A model generated the notes under the pieces. That model did not search any database, had not been told where the DNA came from, and was given only the letters and a program-made list of their open reading frames with translations. A stretch of 57,847 bases of DNA from CAMASH01 sp041746635. Lineage in GTDB: Bacteria; Verrucomicrobiota; Verrucomicrobiia; Chthoniobacterales; Terrimicrobiaceae. The stretch spans positions 1-57,847 of the forward strand of contig JBGTGQ010000038.1 in assembly GCA_041746635.1 (NCBI GenBank). Reading direction: 5' to 3'. Made by a program: the position numbers and the translations under genes. Below, in pieces: positions 47,353 to 55,387 of the stretch. Position 1 is the first letter of the stretch. Every line of letters begins with the position of its first letter.

Positions 47353-48210
47353 ATGGGAAAAACATCCCCCAAGGTCATTCAGCACCCGCCTGCGTCGCAC
47401 GTCCTCGGGCGCGGCGTCCTTCACCAGGGAAACGCCTTAAAAATTCTCGCCGGCTTTGGCGCCGCCCAATTCCAGGCAATCATCGCGGATCCGCCCTATT
47501 TTCAGGTTTTGCTCGAACACGAGTGGGATAATTCCTGGAAGAGCGCCGCGGAGTACCTGGACTGGACCCGCGATTGGGTCCGGGCCTGCAAGCGGGTCTT
47601 GCGTCCGGATGGCCTGCTTTATGTTTTCGGCCAGCTGGGAAAGCGGGAGCACGTCTGGCTGCATGCCTGTTCCATGCTGGCGACCGAGATGCAATTCCAC
47701 GACATGATCATCTGGGATCGCGCGGTGGGGTATAACGAAAGATCGGATTCCTTTACGCCGCAATACGAGATGATCCTCGTCTTGCGGCCGGAGGCGGAGA
47801 GCAAGCCCTGCTTCAACAAAGATGCCGTCCGTTTGCCCTACGATGAGGAGACCATTCAGACCTACCTGCGGGACAAACGCTACAAGGACAAAGAGGCTCG
47901 TGAAGCGCATTTGCGCAAAGGGAAATATGCGACCAACATTTTGCGCATTCCCTCGCTGAAAGGAATCTCCCAGGAAAAAGTCGGGCATCCCTCGCAGAAG
48001 CCCGTCGCCTTGATCGACGCTTTGGTTTCCTCCAGCAGCAAGGAAGGGGATCTTGTGCTCGATCCCTTTCTGGGCAGCGGCACGACCGCGGTTTCGTGCG
48101 AACGGCTCAAACGCCGGTGGGTCGGCATCGAAAGCAATCCCGGTTATGTGAAAATGGCCCGGGAGCGGCTGGCTGCGCTTCTCTCCGAGCCGGAGCTGCC
48201 CGTGGACTGA
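47353..48210 (+). CDS. Orphan site-specific DNA methyltransferase (beta class)
   Basis: A 285-residue DNA methyltransferase. Catalytic motif IV is ADPPYFQ (residues about 45-51) and the SAM-binding motif I DPFLGSGTTAVSCERL is near the C-terminus, the order of beta-class N6-adenine or N4-cytosine enzymes; VGHPSQKPVALI lies just before motif I. No restriction endonuclease or specificity gene is adjacent, so it is a solitary methyltransferase with a regulatory or defence-counter role. It starts 36 bp after the preceding gene. The target sequence cannot be read from the protein. Confidence 0.87.
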   Translation: MGKTSPKVIQHPPASHVLGRGVLHQGNALKILAGFGAAQFQAIIADPPYFQVLLEHEWDNSWKSAAEYLDWTRDWVRACKRVLRPDGLLYVFGQLGKREHVWLHACSMLATEMQFHDMIIWDRAVGYNERSDSFTPQYEMILVLRPEAESKPCFNKDAVRLPYDEETIQTYLRDKRYKDKEAREAHLRKGKYATNILRIPSLKGISQEKVGHPSQKPVALIDALVSSSSKEGDLVLDPFLGSGTTAVSCERLKRRWVGIESNPGYVKMARERLAALLSEPELPVD

Positions 48211-48280
48211 GAGGCTTTTGCCCTGCCATTCGTGCGTTGCGTTCCGTTGCGTTGCATAATACGGTGAGCCCAGAAAGAGT

Positions 48281-48745
48281 ATGAAATCGCGAGTCCTCCC
48301 GGCCCTTTTCGCTGTCTTCCTCGCGCAACCGTGCGATTGGTGCTTCGCAATTTCCAAAGATGAGGCCCACAATGCCATCAACACGTTGTTGCAGAACCCG
48401 AACTCCCCCGCCGCGCGAACCGCCGGACGCGTTGTTCTTGAGTTTGCTGAAGCCACACCCAATCACCGGGTATTGATCAATCTGGGCTATCTTCCATGGG
48501 CAAAAAATAGCGGCCTGCCGGACGGCAGCCAGATGTTGCTGGCCGCTTTTGTGGCGGGCAACCTGCAGGAGCAGATGAAGAAAAAATCCTCCACCCCCGA
48601 ACCCTACGCCGGTGCGCTGGCCGTGATTCAGGTGTATCAAAAGATGTCGCGGTCAAATCCCCGTTTTAAGATTACGAAAGTCGAGGAATTTATTGCCATG
48701 GAGAAGCGAGGCACCCTCCGCGCCCACATCAACTCCATTAAATAA
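48281..48745 (+). CDS. Secreted protein of unknown function
   Basis: A 154-residue protein with a signal peptide (SRVLPALFAVFLAQPCDWCF) and a helical mature part (KDEAHNAINTLLQNPNSPAA, MLLAAFVAGNLQEQMKKKSS). No family recognised. It is preceded by a 70-bp gap with repeated GTTGCGTTCCGTTGCGTTGC and a CATAATAC box (about 48256-48263) that could be a promoter -10. The deaminase follows 66 bp downstream. Confidence 0.7.
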   Translation: MKSRVLPALFAVFLAQPCDWCFAISKDEAHNAINTLLQNPNSPAARTAGRVVLEFAEATPNHRVLINLGYLPWAKNSGLPDGSQMLLAAFVAGNLQEQMKKKSSTPEPYAGALAVIQVYQKMSRSNPRFKITKVEEFIAMEKRGTLRAHINSIK

Positions 48746-48811
48746 GCCGGCATTTTCCGGGGTCGGTGCCGGGAGCTCGACTTTTTCGCAGGCAAACGCT
48801 GAATTGCCCTC

Positions 48812-49252
48812 ATGCGCGATCCTTTTCTTCAGGCGGCGATAGATGAGGCAAAAATAGGCTTGTCCGAAGGCGGAATTCCCATCGGTTCGGTTATCGTGCA
48901 TCACGGGAAGATTATCGGACGCGGCCACAACATGCGGGTGCAGCAGGACGATCCTCTTCTGCACGGGGAGATGAGTGCTTTCAAAGCCGCCGGTCGTCAG
49001 TCGGCCGGGGTGTATCGCGAATGTGTGCTCTACACGACGCTTTCGCCCTGTCCCATGTGCAGTGGAACATCTCTTTTATATAAGATTCCGAAAATTGTGA
49101 TCGCCGAAAATGTCAACTTCCTCGGGGCGGAGGACTGGCTGCGCAGCAAGGGCGTGGAGTTGAATGTGGTACAGGACGAGGAGTGCATCGCCATGATGCG
49201 GGATTTCATCCAAGCCCGGCCGGAGCTCTGGCACGAGGACATCGCTGTGTAG
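48812..49252 (+). CDS. Cytosine deaminase-like zinc nucleoside deaminase
   Basis: A 146-residue CDA-fold deaminase: HGEMSAFKAAG supplies zinc His and catalytic Glu, and SPCPMCSGTSLLY supplies the two zinc Cys. The close neighbours (VLYTTLSPCPMCSG, ENVNFLGAEDWL, a final RPELWHEDI) resemble fungal-type cytosine deaminase (FCY1) and not TadA. It would turn cytosine into uracil for salvage, though guanine or other substrates are possible. It is alone, with a repeat-rich gap downstream. Confidence 0.85.
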   Translation: MRDPFLQAAIDEAKIGLSEGGIPIGSVIVHHGKIIGRGHNMRVQQDDPLLHGEMSAFKAAGRQSAGVYRECVLYTTLSPCPMCSGTSLLYKIPKIVIAENVNFLGAEDWLRSKGVELNVVQDEECIAMMRDFIQARPELWHEDIAV

Positions 49253-49272
49253 GGCAGTTTGAGGAAACCGGT

Positions 49273-49485
49273 AGCCACAAAGGACACAAAGATCGCAAAG
49301 AAGCGGACTGCAGCAAATGGCATCAAAGATAAGGGATTTCCGAAAAGTGGCATCGGCTTCCAGCCGATGTTTCAGGAAGATCATCGGCAGGATGCCGATG
49401 CCACGGCCCTTATCCTAGCGTCATTCCGGACTGCGCGCCTGGGCCATCTTCAACCCTTTGTGCTCCTTGTGTTCTTTCGTGGCCA
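49273..49485. repeat. CCACAAAGGACACAAAG inverted repeat with nested REPIN
   Basis: Left arm AGCCACAAAGGACACAAAGA (from 49273) is near-complementary to the right arm CTTTGTGCTCCTTGTGTTCT followed by TTCGTGGCC, ending about 49485. The two are about 150 bases apart because a GTGGCAT REPIN (49347-49404) and extra DNA lie between them. It belongs with the CACGGAT repeats at 40527 and 37948 by structure (repeats of CCAC-(N)8 units). Confidence 0.65.
49347..49404. repeat. REPIN-like doublet (GTGGCAT family)
   Basis: A 58-bp element with two hairpins: GTGGCATCGGCTTCC then AGCCGATG, a 12-base linker TTTCAGGAAGAT, and CATCGGCAGGATGCCGATG ending in CCAC. The left arm is identical to the left end of the RAYT unit in leuS and the right arm matches that unit's right end apart from a few bases, so it is the best-preserved short copy. 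Confidence 0.8.
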
Positions 49486-49503
49486 AGACTCTAGTTCATT
49501 GCT

Positions 49504-50526
49504 CTAGTCCGGCCAGGTCAACAAGCGGGCGAAGCGCTTTCCCGAATCCGTCAATCGTGGTGCAGCGGGCGTGCCGCTGATAAGGCCCTTGGTGGTGGCT
49601 GCACACGACTGGCCGGTGTCTTTCACCCAAACGGCAAGAGGTTCGGCCACCCGCTCTTTCACGGCTTCGACTTTTAGGGGAACTCCCGGTCGGGAAAAGG
49701 TGATCTTCCATGCCGGGGGATTGGCGACTTCTCCCTTGGCCACCAGCCAGGGATAGGTGCGAATGAGGGAAAAATTGGGCGAGTCATTGACGATGAGGGA
49801 GAAGAAGGGCTCCCCGCTGGCGAGGTAGTCGGACATCTTCATGCCGGGATCCCGGCGGGCTTCAAGCAACAGGCGGGAGGGATCGGCTCCGGCGAGGTTG
49901 AGGCCGTTTAAGAGACCGTGCTGGTTGGGACTGCCGGGGAAATGTGCTGCGTGCCAGGCTTCAAAATTCTGGCTCAAGAGCAGGCCCAGTTCGAAATGGA
50001 CATGGGCGCGCTCGCGGTTGATGCCCGCGCCGGTGTATCCCAGCACCCCAATGGGTTCGCCTTGACGGACGGTCTGGCCGGGTTCGACCGAGATGCTGGC
50101 GAGGTGGGCATAGAGGGAATAATAGGGACAGCCGTCCCAGCGGTGTTCGATGACGACGTATCGTCCGTAATTCGAGGCCCCGGGGGCGCGGCTGGCATGA
50201 ACCACCTTTCCGGCGGCGGCGGCGAGCACCGGATCGAGAGGGTCGCCCTGAGCGTCGCGCCGGACCGGGCGAATATCGATGCCCTCATGCAGCTGAAGGA
50301 AGGTGATTTTTTCGCCGGAACGTTGCGGTCCCCGCACAAAACCAAATTGCCCACCCTGCCAAGGCTGCGATTTTTCGCCTTCGAAATTCCGCTCGACGAA
50401 CATGAAGAAATCCTCCGGCCGGCCTTCCAACAAGGCGTGATTTTCCGTGGGAAAATCAAGAAGCGGCTTGGCCCGCAGGCCCGAAAGTGCGCCGACGAGC
50501 AGACCCAGGATGGCGAGCCGCCTCAT
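49504..50526 (-). CDS. M23-family metallopeptidase (LytM-like)
   Basis: A 340-residue secreted peptidase with signal peptide (RRLAILGLLVGALSGLRAK). The M23 zinc motif is LHEGIDIRPV (first His and Asp) and HVHFELG (final HxH), with YSLYAHLASISVEPGQTVRQ between and a CVxA-like GKVVHASR. It would cleave peptide cross-links in peptidoglycan. A C-terminal extension (after about residue 210) has an extra beta-rich segment. It overlaps the upstream gene (ATGA at 50523-50526), which may encode a partner. Confidence 0.87.
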   Translation of the reverse strand: MRRLAILGLLVGALSGLRAKPLLDFPTENHALLEGRPEDFFMFVERNFEGEKSQPWQGGQFGFVRGPQRSGEKITFLQLHEGIDIRPVRRDAQGDPLDPVLAAAAGKVVHASRAPGASNYGRYVVIEHRWDGCPYYSLYAHLASISVEPGQTVRQGEPIGVLGYTGAGINRERAHVHFELGLLLSQNFEAWHAAHFPGSPNQHGLLNGLNLAGADPSRLLLEARRDPGMKMSDYLASGEPFFSLIVNDSPNFSLIRTYPWLVAKGEVANPPAWKITFSRPGVPLKVEAVKERVAEPLAVWVKDTGQSCAATTKGLISGTPAAPRLTDSGKRFARLLTWPD

Positions 50527-51119
50527 GGCCGCGGCTTGGGGGTGGGTTTTGCCTTGGGCGTCGGCTTGGGCTTGGGTTTCGGTTTGACCTTGGGTTCCTT
50601 TTTCGCATCCTCCTTGAGGGCGGCGAGAGCGTTTTTCTTTTGCTCGGGGAAATCCTTTTCTTTTCCGATGGTGGGAAACTTGGTCTGGAGCTGGGCAATT
50701 TCTTTGCTGAGAAACCCGGACGGAATGTACACCAAGCCGTCCGTGATTTTCTTGTCCACCATCAGGGCGCAGGCCACCCGGCCATTGATCAGTGCGACGG
50801 CGAGGGTGTCGCGAAATTCGGTGGTGTGGGAGGCCAGCTTGTTGGTGCCATGAGCATCGAGTTTGAAGTACGCTCCCAGCGTGCCATCCTTGGTCGGGAA
50901 GGGGTAAAAAGCGACGAAGTCCCGCTCGCTGATGATCGGCACCTTTCGCATGATGATTTTCTTGGGCGGGAGGAGAAGCGTGACGGGGGTTCCGAAAGTC
51001 GGCCCCTCGCTTTCCTTGCCCTCGGCATGCAGGCGCACGGTGACGGGGGACGGTTTATCGTCCGCCGTGGAGACGGAAATCGAGCAGAGCAGGAGCAGGG
51101 GAGGCAGAAAGCGACGCAT
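50523..51119 (-). CDS. Secreted protein with Lys-Pro repeat tail
   Basis: A 198-residue protein with signal peptide (RRFLPPLLLLCSISVSTADD), a middle domain (residues about 30-150; TPVTLLLPPKKIIMRKVPII, TDGLVYIPSGFLSKEIAQLQ) and a long KPKPKPKPTPKAKPTPKPRP tail at the C-terminus. The tail is likely extended and basic, suited to wall or membrane binding. No family recognised. ATG 51119 is used; ATG 51131 is possible. It is divergent from the BsuPI gene and co-translated with the M23 gene. Confidence 0.7.
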   Translation of the reverse strand: MRRFLPPLLLLCSISVSTADDKPSPVTVRLHAEGKESEGPTFGTPVTLLLPPKKIIMRKVPIISERDFVAFYPFPTKDGTLGAYFKLDAHGTNKLASHTTEFRDTLAVALINGRVACALMVDKKITDGLVYIPSGFLSKEIAQLQTKFPTIGKEKDFPEQKKNALAALKEDAKKEPKVKPKPKPKPTPKAKPTPKPRP

Positions 51120-51185
51120 GGGACGGAGCATAATTATCGAGAAGGGATTTGCAACAGCCTGCGGCGTCGGTTAGCACCTTGCGGG

Positions 51186-51875
51186 ATGAAATTCGTCTTT
51201 TTGATCTTGATTCTGGTCGCGCCGGGAATTCTTTGGGCCCAGGCACCGGGGGCGAGGGCCACGCCGAAGCCGACCATCCAGCAGGGGGCGGCGGCATTTG
51301 CGGTGGGAGTTCCGGACGAAGGCAGCCCGTTTTTTGCGGAGCGCGAGGCGGCCCGCTACGCTCTCAGCCAGCAGGGGCAGCAACAAGCACGGGCGGAGAC
51401 GGTGGCGGTTTATCCGCGGGTGAAAAACAGCCCCGACAGCGCCTCGGCCATGTTCACCGGTTTTTTCACCGAAATGTTTTCCTCGGTCAAATGGGGTTCG
51501 CTGCGAGGCGAGCCGACCACCGAAAAGCTGCTGCTCGAACCGGCGAATTTTTCCGTCCAGGACCAGCGCGGCCTGGAGGCGATCTACACGATCCGCAACA
51601 ACACTGGAAAGATTATCCGGCTTGATTACACCACCACGCAGCGCATGGACATCCTGACCAAGGATCCCACGGGCAAAGTGCTGGAACGGTGGGCGGACGA
51701 CCGCGCTTTCCAGCCCCAGGAGGGCATTATAATCCTCAACCCCAAGGAACGCATCGAATACAAGGAGAAGGTGGCCACCCGGGACATGAAGGCGAACGAA
51801 ACGTATTCCATTCAGGCCGAGGCGACGGGCTATCCGGATTACACGGTGACAAAGACGGTCACACCCGCCCCTTAG
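51186..51875 (+). CDS. Secreted BsuPI-domain protein
   Basis: A 229-residue protein with signal peptide (KFVFLILILVAPGILWAQ) and a C-terminal BsuPI-type intracellular proteinase inhibitor domain (residues about 130-225): IRNNTGKIIRLDYTTTQRMD, ILTKDPTGKVLERWADD and IIILNPKERIEYKEKV. BsuPI domains inhibit subtilisin-like proteases in Bacillus, but here it is exported, so the role may be purely structural. A long front region carries a second low-complexity part. The 150-bp gap to acpP shows no strong terminator. Confidence 0.8.
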   Translation: MKFVFLILILVAPGILWAQAPGARATPKPTIQQGAAAFAVGVPDEGSPFFAEREAARYALSQQGQQQARAETVAVYPRVKNSPDSASAMFTGFFTEMFSSVKWGSLRGEPTTEKLLLEPANFSVQDQRGLEAIYTIRNNTGKIIRLDYTTTQRMDILTKDPTGKVLERWADDRAFQPQEGIIILNPKERIEYKEKVATRDMKANETYSIQAEATGYPDYTVTKTVTPAP

Positions 51876-52025
51876 TCGAGTGAGGGATAAAACCTTGGGG
51901 CTTTTTTACGCTTGACCTCGTGTCAGAAAACGCAATTTTGCGAGCCCGCGATGGCTGCAAATTATTTGTTGCCAAAGCCCAAGACGAACACTAGTCCTAC
52001 GCCTACCTTTTAACCAAACACCGCT

Positions 52026-52271
52026 ATGTCCGAAAAATCCATCGAAGAAAAAGTCAAAGACATCATTGTCGAGCAACTGGGAGTCAATCCTGAACAAGTC
52101 ACATCCACCGCATCCTTCATCGAAGACCTCGGTGCCGACTCCCTCGACACCGTTGAGCTTGTCATGGCCTTCGAGGAGGAATTCGGAGTGGAAGTGCCGG
52201 ATGAAGATGCCGAGAAACTGCAGAGCGTCGGCGACGTCATCAAATACATCGAAGAGCGCAGCCAGAAGTAA
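52026..52271 (+). CDS. acpP: Acyl carrier protein
   Basis: An 81-residue ACP carrying fatty acyl chains on 4'-phosphopantetheine. The attachment motif is EDLGADSLDTVELVMAFEEE with the DSL Ser near residue 39. The rest (VPDEDAEKLQSVGDVIKYIE) is typical. It stands without other fab genes. TTGACC at 51911 is a weak upstream promoter candidate, and a terminator follows at 52302. Confidence 0.97.
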   Translation: MSEKSIEEKVKDIIVEQLGVNPEQVTSTASFIEDLGADSLDTVELVMAFEEEFGVEVPDEDAEKLQSVGDVIKYIEERSQK

Positions 52272-52301
52272 TTCCGGCTTCCTGATTCCGAGAAACTTTT
52301 C

Positions 52302-52341
52302 ACGTCCCGAACCCGCCCCGCGGGTCTCGGGACGTTTCTTT
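52302..52341 (+). terminator. Rho-independent terminator of acpP
   Basis: Stem ACGTCCCGAACCCG (52302-52315) with CGGGTCTCGGGACGT (52321-52335), small loop, one mismatch, then TTCTTTT. It ends 20 bases before the start of the methyltransferase gene. Confidence 0.8.
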
Positions 52342-52361
52342 TGGCGGAAGCCCCTCCCCTG

Positions 52362-53531
52362 ATGGCTGGTCTTGTCATTCGTCCCCGCGCCCGCATTTTG
52401 CACGGGCACGATTGGGTCTATGCCAGCGAAGTGCTGAAAGTTTTCGGCAATCCGGCGGATGGCGATGTCATTTCCCTCAAGGATGGCCGCGACCGGCTGC
52501 TGGGGTCGGCAATTTACAATGCGAAGTCGCAGATCACGGCGCGGAGATTTTCCCGGCGCCGGCAGGATTTGGACGGCGATTTTTTTGCGCGCCGGATCGC
52601 CCAGGCTGCCGCCTGGCGGGAGCGGGTCGGTTGCGATCCCACGCTGTGCCGATTGGTCTGGAGTGAGGCGGACGGTTTGCCTGGCGTGGTGGCCGACCGA
52701 TACGCCGATGTGGTGGTGTTGCAGACGCTCACGTTGGCGATGGATCAACGCAAGACCTTGATCGCCGAAGCCCTCGCCGCCCTTCCGGGGGTGCGCCATG
52801 TGGTCGAACGTAACGACGCCCCGGTGCGAGTGGCCGAGGGATTGCCCCTTGTGACAGGCTTGTTGGTCGGCGGCGATCCCGGGGAACGGGAGGTGAATTT
52901 GCGCGGGGTGCGGTTTTTGGTGGATCTTTTGCGCGGGCAAAAAACCGGCCTGTATCTCGACCAGGCGGAGAATTACGCCCTTGTCGCCGCGCAGGCCAAG
53001 GGATGCCGGGTTTTGGACTGTTTTTCGAATCAGGGAGGATTCGCGCTGGCCTGTGCCTTGCAGGGCGCGGCGGAGGTCACGGCGGTGGAAAGCGGGGCCG
53101 GAAGCGCCGCCAAGCTGCGAGAAAATGCCACCCGCAATGGTCTGTCCATCACCACCGAGGAACAGGATGTCTTTTCTTTTTTGAAAGAGGCCTCCCGGCG
53201 CAACGCCGAATACGATCTGATCATTCTCGATCCGCCCTCGTTCACCAAGGCCCGCGGAAAAATCAACGACGCATTGCGCGGATACCGGGAATTGCATCTG
53301 CGGGGCGCGGAATTGCTTTCGGCCCACGGCGTGCTGGCGACTTTTTCCTGTTCCCATCATATTTCCGCGGGAGAATTTGAATCCGCCGTGGCGGACGGGC
53401 TCACGGATGCCCGGCGTTCCGCTCGCGTTTTGCACCGCCTCACCCAGGCGGCAGATCATCCAGCGGTGCTGCACTTGCCGGAAACTTGCTATCTTAAGGG
53501 GCTTTTGCTCGAGGCCATGCCGGGCCGCTGA
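52362..53531 (+). CDS. Class I rRNA cytosine methyltransferase (RlmI-like)
   Basis: A 389-residue SAM-dependent methyltransferase of the RlmI/RlmK group: N-terminal PUA domain (IRPRARILHGHDWVYASEVL, DGRDRLLGSAIYN), middle domain (DGLPGVVADRYADVVVLQ) and Rossmann domain (VLDCFSNQGGFALACALQGA, EVTAVESGAG, LIILDPPSFTKARGKINDAL, TFSCSHHIS). It modifies a cytosine in 23S rRNA; RlmI makes m5C1962 in E. coli, so that is the best guess. ATG 52362 is used since the TTG 52341 lies in the terminator tail. Confidence 0.88.
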   Translation: MAGLVIRPRARILHGHDWVYASEVLKVFGNPADGDVISLKDGRDRLLGSAIYNAKSQITARRFSRRRQDLDGDFFARRIAQAAAWRERVGCDPTLCRLVWSEADGLPGVVADRYADVVVLQTLTLAMDQRKTLIAEALAALPGVRHVVERNDAPVRVAEGLPLVTGLLVGGDPGEREVNLRGVRFLVDLLRGQKTGLYLDQAENYALVAAQAKGCRVLDCFSNQGGFALACALQGAAEVTAVESGAGSAAKLRENATRNGLSITTEEQDVFSFLKEASRRNAEYDLIILDPPSFTKARGKINDALRGYRELHLRGAELLSAHGVLATFSCSHHISAGEFESAVADGLTDARRSARVLHRLTQAADHPAVLHLPETCYLKGLLLEAMPGR

Positions 53532-53620
53532 TTGTTCGCTCCGGAGCGCCGCCGAAAGCTGAAAATTTTATTTGTATCAGCCTGTTCCGGATCGGATGCG
53601 AAGCAACGTCCGGATCCGGC

Positions 53621-53678
53621 GTTGGAGTCCAGCCTTTAGGCTGCTCCGAAAGGCACACGCTCAAGCGTGAACTCCAAC
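53621..53678. repeat. GTTGGAGT-type palindromic doublet
   Basis: A 58-bp element: GTTGGAGTCCAGCCTTTAGG with GCTG, a spacer CTCCGAAAGGCA, then CACGCTCAAGCGTGAACTCC ending AAC. The halves are hairpins (CAGCC-TTTA-GGCTG and CACGCT-CA-AGCGTG) and the outer ends GTTGGAGT/ACTCCAAC pair. One copy only in the window. Confidence 0.7.
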
Positions 53679-53751
53679 ACCGCGCCGGGTTCGATAATCT
53701 CCCATTATAGACTCCCGTGATTCCGTTCCTTGTGTAAATACTGTCCAAGAA

Positions 53752-53988
53752 ATGACCAACTTTGATCTCCTTGAAGCCTTGCGCGCGCGCTTGGATGTTG
53801 TGGCCGATCATGCCCTGCGCGATCGCGATCCGGCGACGCATCTTGCAAAGCTCAAGCAGGCGGCCGTCCGCCTGGATGCGTTGGTGGCCGCTCTCCCTGC
53901 GGATTGCGATCCCGCGTTGCGTCATTACCTCGAACGCCAGAGCTACACCAAGGCGCTGGCCTGGCTGGAAGAACGAACAGCGGGCTAA
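53752..53988 (+). CDS. Small conserved-looking helical protein
   Basis: A 78-residue soluble protein with a regular helical pattern (NFDLLEALRARLDVVADHAL, THLAKLKQAAVRLDALVAAL) and a final YLERQSYTKALAWLEERTAG. No signal peptide or membrane part. Not recognised; the pattern suggests a small helical bundle or adaptor. It follows the palindromic doublet by 73 bp. Confidence 0.6.
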   Translation: MTNFDLLEALRARLDVVADHALRDRDPATHLAKLKQAAVRLDALVAALPADCDPALRHYLERQSYTKALAWLEERTAG

Positions 53989-54106
53989 ACGCGGCATTGC
54001 CATCTTGCTGATGCGATTTTAGGACGGGGCACCGAAATGCGGCCAGTTGAAATCCCCTGGAACTATTCCGGCTGGTTGCCGCTGCGCCCAAGCCGGCGAA
54101 ATTGAT

Positions 54107-54250
54107 TTCGTCCGCCAGAATGCGAAGATCGACGTCCTTGCTAACTTGCGCCGCGCCGTAAAATACGCAGGCCTGCCCGCCCATAAGCAGCGCCTGAACT
54201 TGATGTTTCTGGATCGTAGAAAGGACTTGTCGGATCGGGGTCGGGATCAA
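54107..54250 (-). pseudogene. Nucleotidyltransferase-like fragment
   Basis: The minus strand encodes MIPTPIRQVLSTIQKHQVQA, LLMGGQACVFYGAAQVSKDV and DLRILADE, the N-terminal part of a nucleotidyltransferase-fold protein (GG...D-x-D-like: MGGQACVFYGAAQVSKDVDL). The frame then continues about another 80 codons with no sign of the family, and the C-terminal half is missing, so this looks like a decayed or truncated gene. It overlaps the 74-residue gene 54141-54365 in another frame. Confidence 0.55.
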
Positions 54251-54365
54251 GGCTGCCTCCCATGGCTAGATATTGAGCAAAGATTTTTTCGCTTTCCCGG
54301 AAGCGTTCCATCGGGGTGAGCTTGGCCCACTCCTGCCACTCCTCCGGCCAGTCTTCAAATCCCAC
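54141..54365 (-). CDS. Small acidic protein paired with the nucleotidyltransferase remnant
   Basis: A 74-residue frame starting MGFEDWPEEWQEWAKLTPME and RFRESEKIFAQYLAMGGSLD, ending PTSPFYDPETSSSG and a short tail. The Trp-rich start followed by a GGSLDPDPD segment resembles small proteins I have seen just upstream of a nucleotidyltransferase gene, where they may form a pair. Since its partner is truncated, it may itself be a remnant. Confidence 0.45.
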   Translation of the reverse strand: MGFEDWPEEWQEWAKLTPMERFRESEKIFAQYLAMGGSLDPDPDPTSPFYDPETSSSGAAYGRAGLRILRRGAS

Positions 54366-54480
54366 AGGCTTTCACGGTATCCGCATCCCCCGGCCTGTCG
54401 AGGAAGGAAAAAAGCGGATTGAGGGTTGCTTGGTTGGAAGAGAAGAGGGATGTCTGAGGAAGATTTTTCTTCTTGCCAAA

Positions 54481-54498
54481 TAGGGTGAGATTACCCTA
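54481..54498. promoter_or_regulatory. Perfect inverted repeat upstream of the Ser/Thr-rich gene
   Basis: TAGGGT-GAGATT-ACCCTA, a 6-bp perfect dyad with a 6-base centre, 16 bases upstream of the ATG at 54515. It could be an operator or a leader hairpin. A short GAAGA/TCTTC hairpin lies just before (about 54461-54474). Confidence 0.35.
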
Positions 54499-54514
54499 CT
54501 CCACTGTAAAACGG

Positions 54515-55300
54515 ATGAAAACTACCTTCTCCCTCCTGTTCCTGATTGCCAGCATCACCTTTGCCAAGGCTAGCGCCGGTCCGCCTCCATTCACCAATGG
54601 TTCTCCTTTGATCTCTGGCGTCGATGGTTCTTATCAAGCCTCGGTGAGAGGAAGTAATTTGAGCGGCGTGATCAGATTTGCTTACAGTGGTGGCGTTCAA
54701 ACAACTTCATTTACAGGCAACAGATGGGTGATCTTCTATCAAGGTCAAGTTTTCAGCGGTCTCACGACTGCCGCAATTAATGATGGGGATATTTCCGGCG
54801 TTTTGGAAACAGCCAATTCAATTTCGGCGCTTGGGGAGAGTTCGTCGTCCGATAGTTCATCAAATGACACGGCCAATACGGGAACTTCCAGCATCGTAAG
54901 CACGGGTTCATTGGCACCTTTTGGTTCAATCACAACTACTGGAACCACAGCGGCAACTTCGAGTTCTACCTCGACGGGATCCACCATAACGAGCTTTGTC
55001 ACGGCTCCTGCCGGATTTTTCAATGCTGAATTGGACAACAACTCTCCCACGGGAAGCTTTAGTGGTAAGGGCGAACTGGCGGCTATATCTGAGACCGTCG
55101 ATTCTTCGACCACCACAGACTCATCAACATTCTCAGGCGAATCAACCTCCAGTACCGAACCTGCGCCTCCCGGTGGAAGTTCCACCAGCTCCACAAGTAA
55201 TACTTCGGATAGTTCGACAAATCCCACAAGCACGCAGGAAGAGATCATCAGAGCCAACTTTAAGGTCAAAGGTGTCCGCGCTACTCTGAATGCTTCGTAA
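54515..55300 (+). CDS. Secreted Ser/Thr-rich surface protein
   Basis: A 261-residue protein with signal peptide (KTTFSLLFLIASITFAKASA), a short beta-rich domain (residues about 25-95; GVDGSYQASVRGSNLSGVIR, NRWVIFYQGQVFSGL) and a long Ser/Thr-rich low-complexity region (about 100-245; SSSSDSSSNDTANTGTSS, SSTSNTSDSSTNPTS). The last segment EEIIRANFKVKGVRATLNAS resembles the first domain. Codon and base composition are visibly lower in GC than the neighbours. Likely a surface or matrix protein, possibly glycosylated; no family recognised. A prepilin gene follows 87 bp on. Confidence 0.7.
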   Translation: MKTTFSLLFLIASITFAKASAGPPPFTNGSPLISGVDGSYQASVRGSNLSGVIRFAYSGGVQTTSFTGNRWVIFYQGQVFSGLTTAAINDGDISGVLETANSISALGESSSSDSSSNDTANTGTSSIVSTGSLAPFGSITTTGTTAATSSSTSTGSTITSFVTAPAGFFNAELDNNSPTGSFSGKGELAAISETVDSSTTTDSSTFSGESTSSTEPAPPGGSSTSSTSNTSDSSTNPTSTQEEIIRANFKVKGVRATLNAS

Positions 55301-55387
55301 AGTGGCTGGAAATCGCATTGGGTGCTTTGCATATGGCATGCAGATTTCAAAATGCTGCACTTCTTGATTTGTTTTTATCGAGTGTAA

